The translations under genes were made by a program, and so were the position numbers. 64,000 nucleotides of DNA from Sphingomonadaceae bacterium (GTDB taxonomy: Bacteria > Pseudomonadota > Alphaproteobacteria > Sphingomonadales > Sphingomonadaceae): the NCBI GenBank assembly GCA_025359445.1, contig JANYGB010000051.1, positions 1 to 64,000 of the forward strand. Reading direction: 5' to 3'. Position 1 is the first letter of the stretch. Each line of letters starts with the position of its first letter. Below are positions 47,401 to 56,371 of this stretch, one piece after another. Under the pieces are notes generated by a model that saw only the letters and a list, made by a program, of their open reading frames with translations, ran no database searches and had not been told where the DNA came from.

Positions 47401-47588
47401 TTGCCGCCGAAGCAGACCGGATTGCGGCGACATCCGGTTCTGTCAACGAACCCGGCGCACTGGACGCAAGCCTGTCGCGGATGCAGGGCCTGAGGAGCCA
47501 GGCTGCAGGCCTGCTGGCCGCGTCCAGCGCGGCGCTGAAATCTGCGGCAAAGCCCGACGATAAATCGGCTCCGTCCGCCAACAAATAG
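44451..47588 (+). CDS. Large TIR protein: TIR, TolB-like, TPR, membrane helix
   Basis: A 1045-residue protein from ATG 44451, preceded by a GGGGG tract. Residues 1-135 are a TIR domain (PDIFISYNREDAAIARIYAD, GLTVWWD, SRWVRAEATIA with the putative catalytic Glu). About 165-285 form a TolB/CadC-like region (VVAVLPVGC, EDLTEDITRELA, ARYLVEGKLQRSG). About 300-500 are TPR-like helices (ALAGAYKGLGEYEICLRLAK, NSYRLLGRTAEAVDAYRKQD). A Pro/Ala-rich linker (~540-690), a membrane helix (~700-720, ALVGTVALIGIGGAVWF) and a helical tail (KLKDRLARSHAEIESARGDV) follow. It stands alone between uvrB and a gap. Signalling or effector function is inferred. Confidence 0.85.
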   Translation: MSSPDIFISYNREDAAIARIYADSLAGAGLTVWWDATLRSGEDYDAVTEKSLRTAKAVVVLWSPRSVNSRWVRAEATIADRGHTLMPVMIEACDRPVMFELKQTVEMFHWRGDLEDKAWMAFVADLRHKIGRADPEPVAVATPAAMPAQAPAAPVSAGRSVVAVLPVGCRGGDGELEVLAEDLTEDITRELAHDGQFRVIAAGSMAAWRGKPIDHKDVGRQLEARYLVEGKLQRSGKDTRLTMQLIDGNSGNVLWSTRLVTEAEGTAFSADTLPVAAAAQFAEQIVQREQSRAMAKSAPFSAWDHILRSTANSLRAEQEGARQAVEEAKLAVTAAPDIGLAHALLASALAALPESQGQKPDAEQIREIQTRTRQAMRLDGNNPSVLMALAGAYKGLGEYEICLRLAKRTVELWPSSPLSYLILGNSYRLLGRTAEAVDAYRKQDRLSPFDSGRNVALTCLGECLLAEGQPEAAEQALDRALMLDPEYPAALEWKAIAADCLGKERAASDVMRQIRSAEAAVPLDEHVWQIERDEHLRDRAAGHVATLRRLWLAIDAPAPAPAPAPSAIPQPVEVAAPDILEAVPETVALKAEPATQRAGPLTPMLVLEPAVAEASSEPSAETSAIPLKAGKPTVAKLTSGKSPGGNGGNLPPAVTPGPVKSDDYLIDPAPPKAAPVSKSAKAANDDAVPAGTKRRSALPRMAALVGTVALIGIGGAVWFTGGTSGKADATAPVAVLADLGLTSSSEVAPAAPALVSGTSQPLAEALTALISASRNAGRPPAEVAALVAGQQKLAAVLAQSAAEPANAALTDQANGIAVGLALQQGAALSGDADRWLRNQEQAAAAARRGLPPEGAAIVDRALNRARGARSDLASAIAGAGRAGDATRTLIAARTAVAAYGRLVAMPVAAAVATARASAAADTNKLKDRLARSHAEIESARGDVGRLVGQIAGLATVEKPGLFASGTKRQSFKLRKDNAERARALAAEADRIAATSGSVNEPGALDASLSRMQGLRSQAAGLLAASSAALKSAAKPDDKSAPSANK

Positions 47589-47906
47589 CGGGCAATTGCG
47601 CTACTCTTACGCGCGGGCCTGATTGCCCGATGGCGCGGTTTGCGGCGATCAACCGCGCTGGCGGGCGCGGCGGCGAGGGGGCGAGCGCGCCCGAGATATC
47701 AGGCTATGCCGGCCCGCGGCGGATGACGGGTTGGAACCTGGGGACCGAGGCGAGCAGCTCCCCCGCCAAGGGTAGCGCGGCAACTGCCACACTGCTGAAT
47801 TATTGCTGCCACATACGGCCCATAAATGAGTCGCGGAGCAGTCATGCGCCGGACTTAGAGGCTCTACCCGGAAGTTCGCAAATGGGCTTCGGGGGAATAA
47901 CCAGAC
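47589..47906. other. Gene-free 318-base region
   Basis: The region between the large TIR gene and the acid phosphatase contains no convincing gene. It has GC-rich sequence followed by a more AT-balanced stretch with a weak direct repeat CTGCCACA (47784 and 47807 area), then the phosphatase leader. I see no good terminator or Pho box. Confidence 0.5.
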
Positions 47907-48632
47907 ATGCGCAAAAACGCACTTGTTGCCGCGCTGGCGATTGTGCTCGCCGGGGGCGTGGCGGCATCCGCCAATTCGCTCAACTCAGGCACCAGCACAT
48001 CTGAAGTGCTGGTTCCTGCCCTGCAGTACCTCGATCCCGCCACGGTCACGCCTGCACTGCTGTTGCCCCAGCCGGCGCGGCCGGGGTCGGCCGAACTGTC
48101 GCGCGAAATGGATCGGGTGCGGCTGTTGAGCCGCACCGCCAGCCCGGCGCGCTATGCCCAGGCCCGGGCCGATGATGCGGCTGAAGACCCTGTGCTGTTC
48201 GATACTGCGGTAGGGCACAAGCTCGAAGAACTGCCCGAGACCTATGCGCTGCTCAAGCTGGTGCAAAACGAGACCGAGGCGGTCGTGGTTACAGCCAAAG
48301 CCTGGTTCAAGCAGGAGCGACCGTACCAGCTGGATCCGGGGCTGCGCCACTGCGGTGCTGGCACAGATGCGTTCACCTCTTATCCCAGCGGACATTCCGG
48401 GTTCGGCTATTCGGTCGGCTGGGCGCTGACGTTGCTGGTTCCATCGCGCGCGCCGCAAGTGCTCGCGCGGGCGCAGGATTACGCGCTCAGCCGCGAGATA
48501 TGCGGAACCCACTTCCAGTCCGACACCGAAGCCAGCCGGGTGATTGGTACTCTGGTGGCCGAACGGCTGTTTGCCGACCCGCGGCTTGCCGCGCGGATCG
48601 CAGCTGCGCGGCGCGAACTGTCGCAGCAATGA
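47907..48632 (+). CDS. Class A non-specific acid phosphatase (PAP2 superfamily)
   Basis: A 241-residue exported enzyme. The signal peptide is ALVAALAIVLAGGVAASA. The three phosphatase motifs are complete: KAWFKQERP (KX6RP), YPSGHSGFG (PSGH) and SREICGTHFQSD (SRX5HX2SD-like). It removes phosphate from organic esters in the periplasm. A TonB receptor gene follows 38 bases later, suggesting an uptake-linked phosphate-scavenging pair, possibly phytate or nucleotide derived (inference). Confidence 0.9.
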   Translation: MRKNALVAALAIVLAGGVAASANSLNSGTSTSEVLVPALQYLDPATVTPALLLPQPARPGSAELSREMDRVRLLSRTASPARYAQARADDAAEDPVLFDTAVGHKLEELPETYALLKLVQNETEAVVVTAKAWFKQERPYQLDPGLRHCGAGTDAFTSYPSGHSGFGYSVGWALTLLVPSRAPQVLARAQDYALSREICGTHFQSDTEASRVIGTLVAERLFADPRLAARIAAARRELSQQ

Positions 48633-48670
48633 TTTTCACCCACCCATCTTCTTTCGCTCACGAGGTATCG

Positions 48671-51166
48671 ATGTCCACCAGAACTTTCCGCTCCGCAATT
48701 GTCCTCGCGTCGGGCCTTGCCGCGCTCGCAATCGGCTCGCAGGCCCACGCCGGTGCTGCCATTGCCACTAACGATGCTGCCACCGATGCAGGTGCGTCAA
48801 CAACCACCGAAGACGCTAACGACCAGGCAACCAGCGCCAATCAGTCGGGCCAGGCCAACGATGCCCAGTCACTTACCACCTCGGACATTATCGTCACCGG
48901 TTCGCTCACCGCACAAGTCGCGCCGATCACTGCCTCGCTCACTACTACCCAGCCGCAATCGGCGGTCAGCCGCGACTACATCGACAACGCGAACGCCGCC
49001 TCCGATTTCAACGAACTGATTTCGCTGACCCCGGGCGTATCGATCACCGGCACCAGCAACGGGCAGGGCTTTGGCGAGAGCAAGGCGGTGATCCGCGGCT
49101 TTCAGGACGGTGAATACAACGTCACGTATGATTCCATTCCCTTCGCCGATACCAATAACCCGACGCACCATTCGACCGCGTTTTTCCCTTCGAACACCAT
49201 TGAAACCATCGTGGTCGATCGCGGGCCGGGCAACGCCAGCCAGCTCGGGCAGGCGACCTATGGTGGCAATCTCAACATGTATTCGCGTGCGGTAAGGGAC
49301 GAGCGGAGCATCACGATCGAAGGGATCACCGGCAACTGGAACACGTTCATCGGCCGCGCGGAATTCCAGAGCGGCAAGATGGATTCGCTGGGCGGTGCGC
49401 AGATTGTCGTCGCCGGGCAATTCCTCAAATCGGACGGCGCGCTGACGTTCTCGCCAGTGCAATCGAAAAACATCTTCGCCAAGCTGGTCGTGCCGCTCGG
49501 GTCCTCGAACACGCTGACGCTGATGAGCACCTATAACCGCAATTACTATTACTAGTCGGACGTGCTCAAGGGCGCAACTTGTGGCAGTTCGGTCAAAGGT
49601 ACCACCGGGTTTACCAACGCGGCGCTCGATCCAGCCGGCAACGTGCTGACCCAGCTTACTGCGCGCAACTGCGCCACAACATCGAACATCGGCACTTACG
49701 GGTTGAATTACGGACTGACCAATGACCCGACCCGTTCCGACTATTACAAATACAACCGCACCGACAAGACCACCGACTTTTCCTACGCGCGGCTGCAAAG
49801 CCAGCTGGGCGGCGGGCTCAGCCTAGACAATCGCGTATATATGTACGCCTATACCAACAACACGCTAACCGGTAACGCGGGCACAGCGGTCACGGGCTTC
49901 AGCGGCGCAGGCACTCCGATTTCGCCCTATGTCGCAGTGCTCGCCCCGGCCACAGACGTGCTGGGCTATTACAAGGGCAACAAGTACCGCGTGCTTGGCT
50001 ACATCGGCCAACTCACTTATGAATTCGCGTTCGGCAAGATCCGCGCAGGCGGCTGGTACGAACATGCCGCGACCGATCGCTCGCGCCGCGATATCGACCG
50101 CACTACCGGGCTGACGAGCTATGGCCAGAAGTTCAACAACGGCAACGGCACAGCGGCGCAGAATGCACTGCCCGGGATCGGCCTGGCCAACTACGCCTAT
50201 CTGCAGCATTCGAACTGGACCCAGTACCAGCTGTTCGCCGAATTTGAATTCCGCCCCTTCGATAGCCTGTCGATCACACCTGGGGTCAAATACGTGCATT
50301 TCACCCGCGGGATCGATGCCGTGGTCAATCAGACCACCCGGCTGCCGCTCAACACCAGCGCGACCTGGACCAAAACCCTGCCGTTTCTGACGGTCAATTG
50401 GCAGCCAACCAATAACTGGTCGTTCTACGGCCAATACGCGCAAGGAATGTATGTGCCCGACTTGTCGAGCTTCTACTCGGCCTCGGGCAGCCTTTCGACC
50501 GCGCTCGACGCGTTGCGCCCGCAGACCACCACCAATTACCAGATCGGTTCGGTCTGGCACGGCGACAAGATCTCGCTCGATGTGGATGCCTATCTGATCG
50601 ACGTGAACAACAAGATCGGCACCTGCACCACCGTTGGCTGCGATACCTCGTTGCTGGTCAATATCGGCACGGTCAAATACAAAGGCGTCGAAGGGCAGAT
50701 CGGCCTGATGCCGCTGCCGGGGCTGTCGTTCTTCGCCAACGGATCGTACAACTACGCGCACAGCGCGGCCACCGGGGCCCAGACCGCCAAATCACCGTTT
50801 GCCACGGCGGCGGCGGGGATGGTCTACAAGCATGATGGCCTGCGGGTCTCGTTCAGTCAGAAGTTCACCGGCACTCAATATGCAAACGAATTCAACGGCA
50901 GCCCGCTGGTCCGGCTTTACCGCATCGCGCCGTACAGCACCGGCGAGTTCGCGGTCAGCCAGCAAGTGGGGTCGCACTTCCGGATCGGCATGTCGGTCTC
51001 AAACGTGTTCAACAGCCGCGCGATCACGGCAATTGCCAACAGTTCGTCAGGCGCGCCGACGGTGACGGTGGGAACCACCACCTACCAGAACGGCTATGGC
51101 CAGTCCGATCAGTTCAACTTCTTGCCGCCGCGCTCGTTCCAGGTGGATGTCCGGTTGACCTTCTGA
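48671..51166 (+). pseudogene. TonB-dependent receptor interrupted by an in-frame amber codon
   Basis: The reading frame from ATG 48671 has a signal peptide (VLASGLAALAIGSQAHAG), a TonB-box region (TSDIIVTGS) and a plug (SRDYIDNANAASDFNELISL, GPGNASQLGQATYGG). It stops at TAG 49553-49555 after NRNYYY and then continues in the same frame (SDVLKGATCGSS) through the full barrel to a terminal Phe (VDVRLTF). The whole would be 831 residues. One C-to-T change (CAG to TAG) explains it. It may be a pseudogene, an amber read-through or a sequence error. It follows the acid phosphatase. Confidence 0.85.
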
Positions 51167-51204
51167 GTTCTCCGGGTCGCGGTCACGCCGCCGCAAGGTG
51201 CGGT

Positions 51205-51924
51205 TTACCAGGGCAAGCGCGTACCGTCGGCGGCGAACAGTCCCCCGGATTGTTCGGCACTCAGGCGAGCGAGGAACCCGAGTAGCGCAGCGGCACTGGC
51301 CTGGGATGATTGAACTTGCCCCGCGGGCAATCCGCGCTGGAACGGGGCCGAAAGCGGGGTATCGACGGTGCCGGGGTGCAGCGCGGCGATCACCGCCAGC
51401 GGATTGCTGCGGCGGCATTCGATCGCGAAGTTGGCGACCAGCATGTTGAGCGCAGCTTTCGCCGCGCGGTAGCTGTGCCAGCCGCCCAGCCGGTTGTCGC
51501 CGATCGAGCCGACCCGCGCCGAGAGCACTGCGAAGACCGCGCGCCGGCTGCGCGGCAACAGCGGGAGGAGGTGCTTGGCGATCATCGCCGGGCCGATGGT
51601 GTTGGCGCGGTAGAGCTCGGCCATGGCGGCGGGATCGAGCGCGCGGTAGCTCTTTTCGGGCAGCGGCAACCCTTCGCGGTGCAGCAGTCCGGTGGCGACC
51701 AGCACAAGATCGAGTTCGCCGCCGATGGCCGCTGCGGCGGCGGCGAGGGAGGCTTCGTCATCGCTGTCGAAGGTGAACGGACGCGCGCTGGGCGTGGTGG
51801 CGGGAAGGGGCGAACGCGAACCTATCCAGACTTCGGCATAGGCCGGATCGGCGCACAGTTGCGCGGCCAAGGCAGCACCGATGCCGCCGCGCGCGCCGAA
51901 GACTGCCGCACGCAAGCCGGTCAA
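51205..51924 (-). CDS. Short-chain dehydrogenase/reductase
   Basis: A 239-residue SDR: nucleotide-binding VFGARGGIGAALAAQL, LVATGLLH in place of the usual NAG, and the YRAAK catalytic pair (SYRAAKAALNML), with PGTVDTPLS. It resembles the C-factor-like branch. It is the last gene of an operon, starting one base after the acyl-CoA dehydrogenase stop. The substrate is unknown, and fatty-acid related by context. Confidence 0.85.
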   Translation of the reverse strand: MTGLRAAVFGARGGIGAALAAQLCADPAYAEVWIGSRSPLPATTPSARPFTFDSDDEASLAAAAAAIGGELDLVLVATGLLHREGLPLPEKSYRALDPAAMAELYRANTIGPAMIAKHLLPLLPRSRRAVFAVLSARVGSIGDNRLGGWHSYRAAKAALNMLVANFAIECRRSNPLAVIAALHPGTVDTPLSAPFQRGLPAGQVQSSQASAAALLGFLARLSAEQSGGLFAADGTRLPW

Positions 51925-51925
51925 C

Positions 51926-53056
51926 TCAAGCTGCGTATGTCAGCGCTTCAAAGCGTTCGAGGTGGTAATCTGCGCTGCCAAATTGCCCTTCGATCATCGT
52001 CGCGCGCTTGAAATAATGCCCGATCGCGAGTTCCATCGTGATCCCGATCCCGCCATGCGTCTGCACCGCGCTCTGGCCGATGAACCGGATCGATTTGGCG
52101 ACCTTGGCCTTGACCATCGAGACCGCCGCCTTGCGCGCATCCTTCTCGGCATCGAGCCGCAAGGTGCCCATCAGGGCCATCGAGGCGATTTGCTCGGCCT
52201 CGACCAGCATATCGGCCATGCGGTGCTGGAGCACCTGGAACTTGCCGATCGGCACGCCAAACTGCTTGCGCTGCCCGGTGTATTCGACCGTCTGGGCGAG
52301 CATCGCGCGGGAGATCCCGGTCGCTTCGGCGCAGACTGCGACGGTGCATTCGTCGACCACACGCTCGATCAGGTCGATCCCGCCGCTGAGCAGCGCCTCA
52401 CCCGGAATGGCGACGTTTTCGAAATAGACTTCGGAGGCGCGGAAGCCATCGACGGTCGGGTAATCACGGCGCGAGATGCCCTTGGCCTTGGCATCGATGA
52501 GGAACAGTTCGACGCCCTCGCGTTCGCGCCGTCCGCCGCCGGTGCGTGCTGTAACCAGCAAGTGCGTGGCCCAGGGCGCGGCATAGACCACGCCCTTGTG
52601 GCCATTCAGCACGTAACCCGCGCCGTCAGCCTTGGCAGTGGTGCCAATGTCGGCGAGGTTGTAGCGGCCTTGCGGTTCGGCATAGGCGAACGCGATCACG
52701 CAATCGCCTGCGATGATCGCCGGGATGGTCGCTTCAGCCAGCGGTCCACCGGCTGCGACCAGCGCGCCGCCGCCGGCAACCACCGTTTGCACCCACGGCT
52801 CGATCGCGATGACTTTGCCGAATTCTTCCATCATGATCAGGTTTTCGATCGACCCGCCGCCCATGCCGCCAAGGTCTTCGGCAAACGGCGCGCAAGTCAA
52901 GCCAAGCTCGCTCGACAAGGCGCGCCAGATGCCGGGATCGCGGCCTTCGGGGCTGGCGATCATTTTCTGCCGGGCATCGAAGCTGTAATTGTCGGCCAGG
53001 AACCGCGCGAGCGTCTCGCGCAGCATCCCCTGGGTCTCAGTGGTGCTCAAGTCCAT
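51926..53056 (-). CDS. Acyl-CoA dehydrogenase family protein (second subunit-like)
   Basis: A 376-residue flavoprotein of the acyl-CoA dehydrogenase fold: MLRETLARFLADNYSF, APFAEDLGGMGGG, VVYAAPWATHLLVTAR and a C-terminal IGQSAVQTHGGIGITMELAIGHYF. It is co-directional with the dehydrogenase at 53085-54278, 28 bases apart. Such tandem pairs often form heteromeric alpha2beta2 enzymes acting on sterol or branched acyl-CoA in actinobacteria and proteobacteria; that is an inference here. Confidence 0.9.
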   Translation of the reverse strand: MDLSTTETQGMLRETLARFLADNYSFDARQKMIASPEGRDPGIWRALSSELGLTCAPFAEDLGGMGGGSIENLIMMEEFGKVIAIEPWVQTVVAGGGALVAAGGPLAEATIPAIIAGDCVIAFAYAEPQGRYNLADIGTTAKADGAGYVLNGHKGVVYAAPWATHLLVTARTGGGRREREGVELFLIDAKAKGISRRDYPTVDGFRASEVYFENVAIPGEALLSGGIDLIERVVDECTVAVCAEATGISRAMLAQTVEYTGQRKQFGVPIGKFQVLQHRMADMLVEAEQIASMALMGTLRLDAEKDARKAAVSMVKAKVAKSIRFIGQSAVQTHGGIGITMELAIGHYFKRATMIEGQFGSADYHLERFEALTYAA

Positions 53057-53084
53057 TTAATCAAATCCTCTCGCGTGCCTCGGG

Positions 53085-54278
53085 TCAGAGCCCCAGCACC
53101 ATTTTTGCAATCACGTTGCGCTGAATCTCGTTCGAGCCGCCGTAAATCGTGGTTTTGCGCGCGTTGAAATAGGTCGGCGCGGCGCGGTTGGCCCATTCCT
53201 GGCCGATCGGGTGTTCGTTGTCACCCTCGCCAAAGCCGCGGTAATAGGGGGCGCCATAGTGCCCGGCCATCTCCAGTGTCAGCTCGGTCAACCGCTGCTG
53301 GATTTCGCTGCCCTTGATCTTGAGCACCGAGCTTTCCGGCCCCGGGTTCTTGCCGCCCGCCATCGCGGCGAGCGTGCGCAGTTCGGTATATTCGAGCGCG
53401 GCCAGATCGATCTCAAGCTCGGCCACCTTGCGGCGGAAGAACGGGTTGGCGAGCAGCGAACGATCGCCTTCCATTTCGGTCGCGGCGACGGCCTTGAGCT
53501 TTTCGACCCCGCGCTTCGACGAGGCGACCCCGGCGATGCCGACGCGTTCGTGCGCGAGCAGGAACTTGGCGCAGGTCCAGCCCTTGTTCTCTTCGTAAAC
53601 GCGGTTGCTGATCGGTACGCGGACGTTGTCGAGCCACACCTCGTTGACTTCGTGCTCGCCGCCCAGCGTGATGATCGGGCGAACCTCGATCCCCGGGCTC
53701 TTCATGTCGATCAGCAGGAAGCTGATCCCTTCCTGCATCTTGGCGTCGTTATCGGTGCGGACGAGGAAGAAACCCCAGTCGGCGTGCTGCGCCATGGTGG
53801 TCCAGGTCTTCTGGCCGGTGACCAGATAGTCGTCCCCATCATGCACTGCCTTGGTGCGGAGCGAAGCCAGATCGGACCCGGCGCCGGGTTCGGAATAACC
53901 TTGGCACCACCAATCCTCGCCCGACAGAATCCGCGGCAGGAACTTGGCTTTTTGTTCGGGGGTGCCGAAGGTGTAGATCACCGGGCCAACCATGGCGAGA
54001 CCGAACGGCATCAGGCGGATGCAATCGGTGCGCGCGGTTTCTTCGGACCAGATGTAGCGCTGAGTCGAGGTCCAGCCGGTGCCGCCGTATTCGACCGGCC
54101 AGGCCGGAGCGACCCAACCCTTCTTGGCCAGAACTTTGTGCCACGAGAGGAAATCCTCTTTGGTCAGCTCGTCGCCTTCGTCCTGCTTGCCGCGCAATTG
54201 GGCGGGGTAATTCTCGGCGATAAAGTCGCGCACCTCGTCCCGGAAGGCGAGGTCTTCGGCGCTGAAATCAAGGTTCAT
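53085..54278 (-). CDS. Acyl-CoA dehydrogenase
   Basis: A 397-residue acyl-CoA dehydrogenase starting at ATG 54278 with GGAGAG upstream. Typical segments are PAWPVEYGGTGWTSTQRYIW, CQGYSEPGAGSDLASLRTKA, TGQKTWTTMAQHADWGF and the C-terminal IYGGSNEIQRNVIAKMVLG. It is first in a three-gene operon with a second dehydrogenase and an SDR, pointing to beta-oxidation of an unidentified substrate. Confidence 0.93.
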   Translation of the reverse strand: MNLDFSAEDLAFRDEVRDFIAENYPAQLRGKQDEGDELTKEDFLSWHKVLAKKGWVAPAWPVEYGGTGWTSTQRYIWSEETARTDCIRLMPFGLAMVGPVIYTFGTPEQKAKFLPRILSGEDWWCQGYSEPGAGSDLASLRTKAVHDGDDYLVTGQKTWTTMAQHADWGFFLVRTDNDAKMQEGISFLLIDMKSPGIEVRPIITLGGEHEVNEVWLDNVRVPISNRVYEENKGWTCAKFLLAHERVGIAGVASSKRGVEKLKAVAATEMEGDRSLLANPFFRRKVAELEIDLAALEYTELRTLAAMAGGKNPGPESSVLKIKGSEIQQRLTELTLEMAGHYGAPYYRGFGEGDNEHPIGQEWANRAAPTYFNARKTTIYGGSNEIQRNVIAKMVLGL

Positions 54279-54443
54279 GGCAGCTCTCCAACAGGCGTGT
54301 TTGCACGCAGGATAGGCGCATGAAAGCCCGCCTTGCAAGCCGCACGCTGCTGCCCTTACGGCATGGCTGGTTCGCGCATGGTTGGCAGCAGGCGGCAGGC
54401 TTGATAGGTTGGCCCCGGGCCGCTGACTGTGAAGGAATTTGCG

Positions 54444-54953
54444 ATGCGCTTGCCAATCGTTTTGCCGCTGTTTGTGCTGCTGTTGCTCGGCGCCTGCAAT
54501 AAGCCCGCCGAACCCGCCGCCAAAGCTGCGGCGGCGCTGGACGAGGTGCAATTCAAGCCGGGGCTGTACCAGACCAAGGTCGAGATCAAGCAGCTCGATA
54601 TGCCTGGAATGCCGCCCCAGGTGGTCGCAATGATGAAGAGCAAGATGCTGACGCAGCCGCTGACTTATTGCCTCACACCCGAGGACGCCGCCAAAGGCGT
54701 TCAGGCAATGAAGGAGCGGATGGGTACGGGCCAGTGCCGGTTCGACAAATTCAACGCATCGGGCGGCACGATTGATTCCGATATGACCTGCAATGGCGGC
54801 GGCAAGGGTGAGATGCACGCGGTTGTGCATGGCACTTATACCGAAACGGGCAACGTCATGGCAGCGAGCGTTGACGTCGGCATGGGGCCGACCGGCAAGA
54901 TGCATATGGAGCAGGCCACCACCACCACCCGGATCGGCGATTGCACCAAGTAA
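54444..54953 (+). CDS. DUF3617 lipoprotein
   Basis: A 169-residue protein. ATG 54444 is chosen because GAAGGA precedes it; a GTG at 54429 is in frame. The signal with lipobox LLLLGACNK predicts a lipoprotein. The body KPGLYQTKVEIKQLDMPGMP, CLTPEDAAKG and CRFDKFNASGGTIDSDMTC is characteristic of DUF3617, a small periplasmic family with two conserved cysteines and unknown role, common in sphingomonads. Confidence 0.85.
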   Translation: MRLPIVLPLFVLLLLGACNKPAEPAAKAAAALDEVQFKPGLYQTKVEIKQLDMPGMPPQVVAMMKSKMLTQPLTYCLTPEDAAKGVQAMKERMGTGQCRFDKFNASGGTIDSDMTCNGGGKGEMHAVVHGTYTETGNVMAASVDVGMGPTGKMHMEQATTTTRIGDCTK

Positions 54954-55064
54954 AGGCACGGAGGCGCTTGACTTGACGATGGGTCTGGTGTCGCTTCGGA
55001 TCAGCGCGGCGGACCAGGCGGGGCAACCCTGCGGAACCGTCCGGCATTAAAGAGGGGAAATACG

Positions 55065-55319
55065 ATGAACTATGTAATCATGGCAGTGATGGGTCTGATC
55101 GTGGGCGCTTTGGCCAAGCTGCTTTATATCGGTGACAACGGCAACAGCTGGATAATGTCGATGGTGCTGGGCATCGCAGGCTCGTTCATCGCCGGATTGA
55201 TTGGCAGCATGCTCGACAAGCAGCCCGGCACGCAGCTGAAACCAGCCGGATTTATTTTCTCGATCCTTGGTGCGATGGTCCTGATCTTCGTGGCCAAGCA
55301 AATTGGCATCCAGGTCTGA
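55065..55319 (+). CDS. GlsB/YeaQ/YmgE family membrane protein
   Basis: An 84-residue protein with three membrane helices and the Gly pattern of the transglycosylase-associated family: VMGLIVGALAKLL, GIAGSFIAGLIGSML and FIFSILGAMVLIFV. AGAGGGG precedes its start. Members are stress-induced in several bacteria; the function is unknown. Confidence 0.9.
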   Translation: MNYVIMAVMGLIVGALAKLLYIGDNGNSWIMSMVLGIAGSFIAGLIGSMLDKQPGTQLKPAGFIFSILGAMVLIFVAKQIGIQV

Positions 55320-55386
55320 CCCTGTAAATCGAGCGGGTCGCCGCGCGGCGTCCCGCTCTACTGTTATTGAAAGAAGGGTGCCCGCT

Positions 55387-56355
55387 ATGAACCCGCTCCG
55401 CCGCCTGCTCCCCATTGCATTGGTGCTCGGCAGTGCCGGGCTGGTCGGTTCGGCCGCACAAGCCCAGTTTGGCAGCCTTGGCAGCGTGGTCAGGAACCTG
55501 CCCATCAAGACACCGGCGATTCCCGATCTGCTCAGCGGACCGGCACCCGTTTCGACTAACATCAGAGACGCGGTCTATGGCGATCCGGCCAAGGACGGGT
55601 TCACCCCCCCAGGGCGACCGCTGGCGTTGACCGGCCTGACGCCGAGCGCACAGGGCGGGTTCATTCTGGCCCCCGGATATTATTCGATGGTGGCGCAAAG
55701 TTATTGCCTACACGCGGGAACGCACGGTCCCGGTGGCGGTGATGCCTATCTGTTCGCGCCAGTTAAGGGATCCGCGCGCGACGCCGTCAGCAGCATCCTG
55801 CACAATTCGGTCGCGCATCCCGAGATCGACCAGCACGATATCCAACTGCTGCTGTGGGCGATCGTCGCACGCGCCAAGTTCGAGGACCTCGACATGCGCT
55901 TGAAGGGCGTGGCCGCGCGATTGCTGACCACCAAACAACTGGCCGGGCTCAACCGCAGCGCGCTTGGTTTGCTGACCAGCCCGCAACTTGCCTCGGTGAC
56001 TGGCGGCTTGCCGGGACCACTGCGCACTGTGGTCGAAGCAGAAAGCCGGATGCGCGGGTTGCTGACCACGCCGGGATCGTCCTATGCCAGTATTGAACGG
56101 GTTGCGGTGCTGAGCGGGATCGCGCCGCGTGGCCCTGGCAGCATCGATTTGCCGGCCACCCGCTGGAGCCTGCATCCCGATGGCTTCTGGGTCCGCTATA
56201 CGCCAAATGGTTATACCAACACCAAGGTCGAAATCTGGGTGCCGGCGGGCAGCAAGGGCGTGGGCAAGGCTTATGATCCAGGCAGCTCGGTCGCAGTGCC
56301 GGTTAACACCTCACGCCAACGTCTGGCGCAGTCGGGGCGGACTTACGGCAAGTAG
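55387..56355 (+). CDS. Exported hypothetical protein
   Basis: A 322-residue protein from ATG 55387 with AGAAGGG upstream. The signal peptide is LLPIALVLGSAGLVGSAAQA. The mature region shows FILAPGYYSMVAQSYCLHAG, HPEIDQHDIQLLLWAIVARA and WSLHPDGFWVRYTPNGYTNT, with a single Cys and a TP-rich C-terminal part. I do not recognise a domain. The co-directional neighbours encode envelope proteins, so a periplasmic role is likely. Confidence 0.75.
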   Translation: MNPLRRLLPIALVLGSAGLVGSAAQAQFGSLGSVVRNLPIKTPAIPDLLSGPAPVSTNIRDAVYGDPAKDGFTPPGRPLALTGLTPSAQGGFILAPGYYSMVAQSYCLHAGTHGPGGGDAYLFAPVKGSARDAVSSILHNSVAHPEIDQHDIQLLLWAIVARAKFEDLDMRLKGVAARLLTTKQLAGLNRSALGLLTSPQLASVTGGLPGPLRTVVEAESRMRGLLTTPGSSYASIERVAVLSGIAPRGPGSIDLPATRWSLHPDGFWVRYTPNGYTNTKVEIWVPAGSKGVGKAYDPGSSVAVPVNTSRQRLAQSGRTYGK

Positions 56356-56371
56356 CCGCGCGAGCGCTTGG

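Noticed and set aside
47784..47815. Pho box from the CTGCCACA direct repeat before the acid phosphatase
   Set aside because: Spacing and sequence do not match the 11-base CTGTCAT repeats of PhoB sites.
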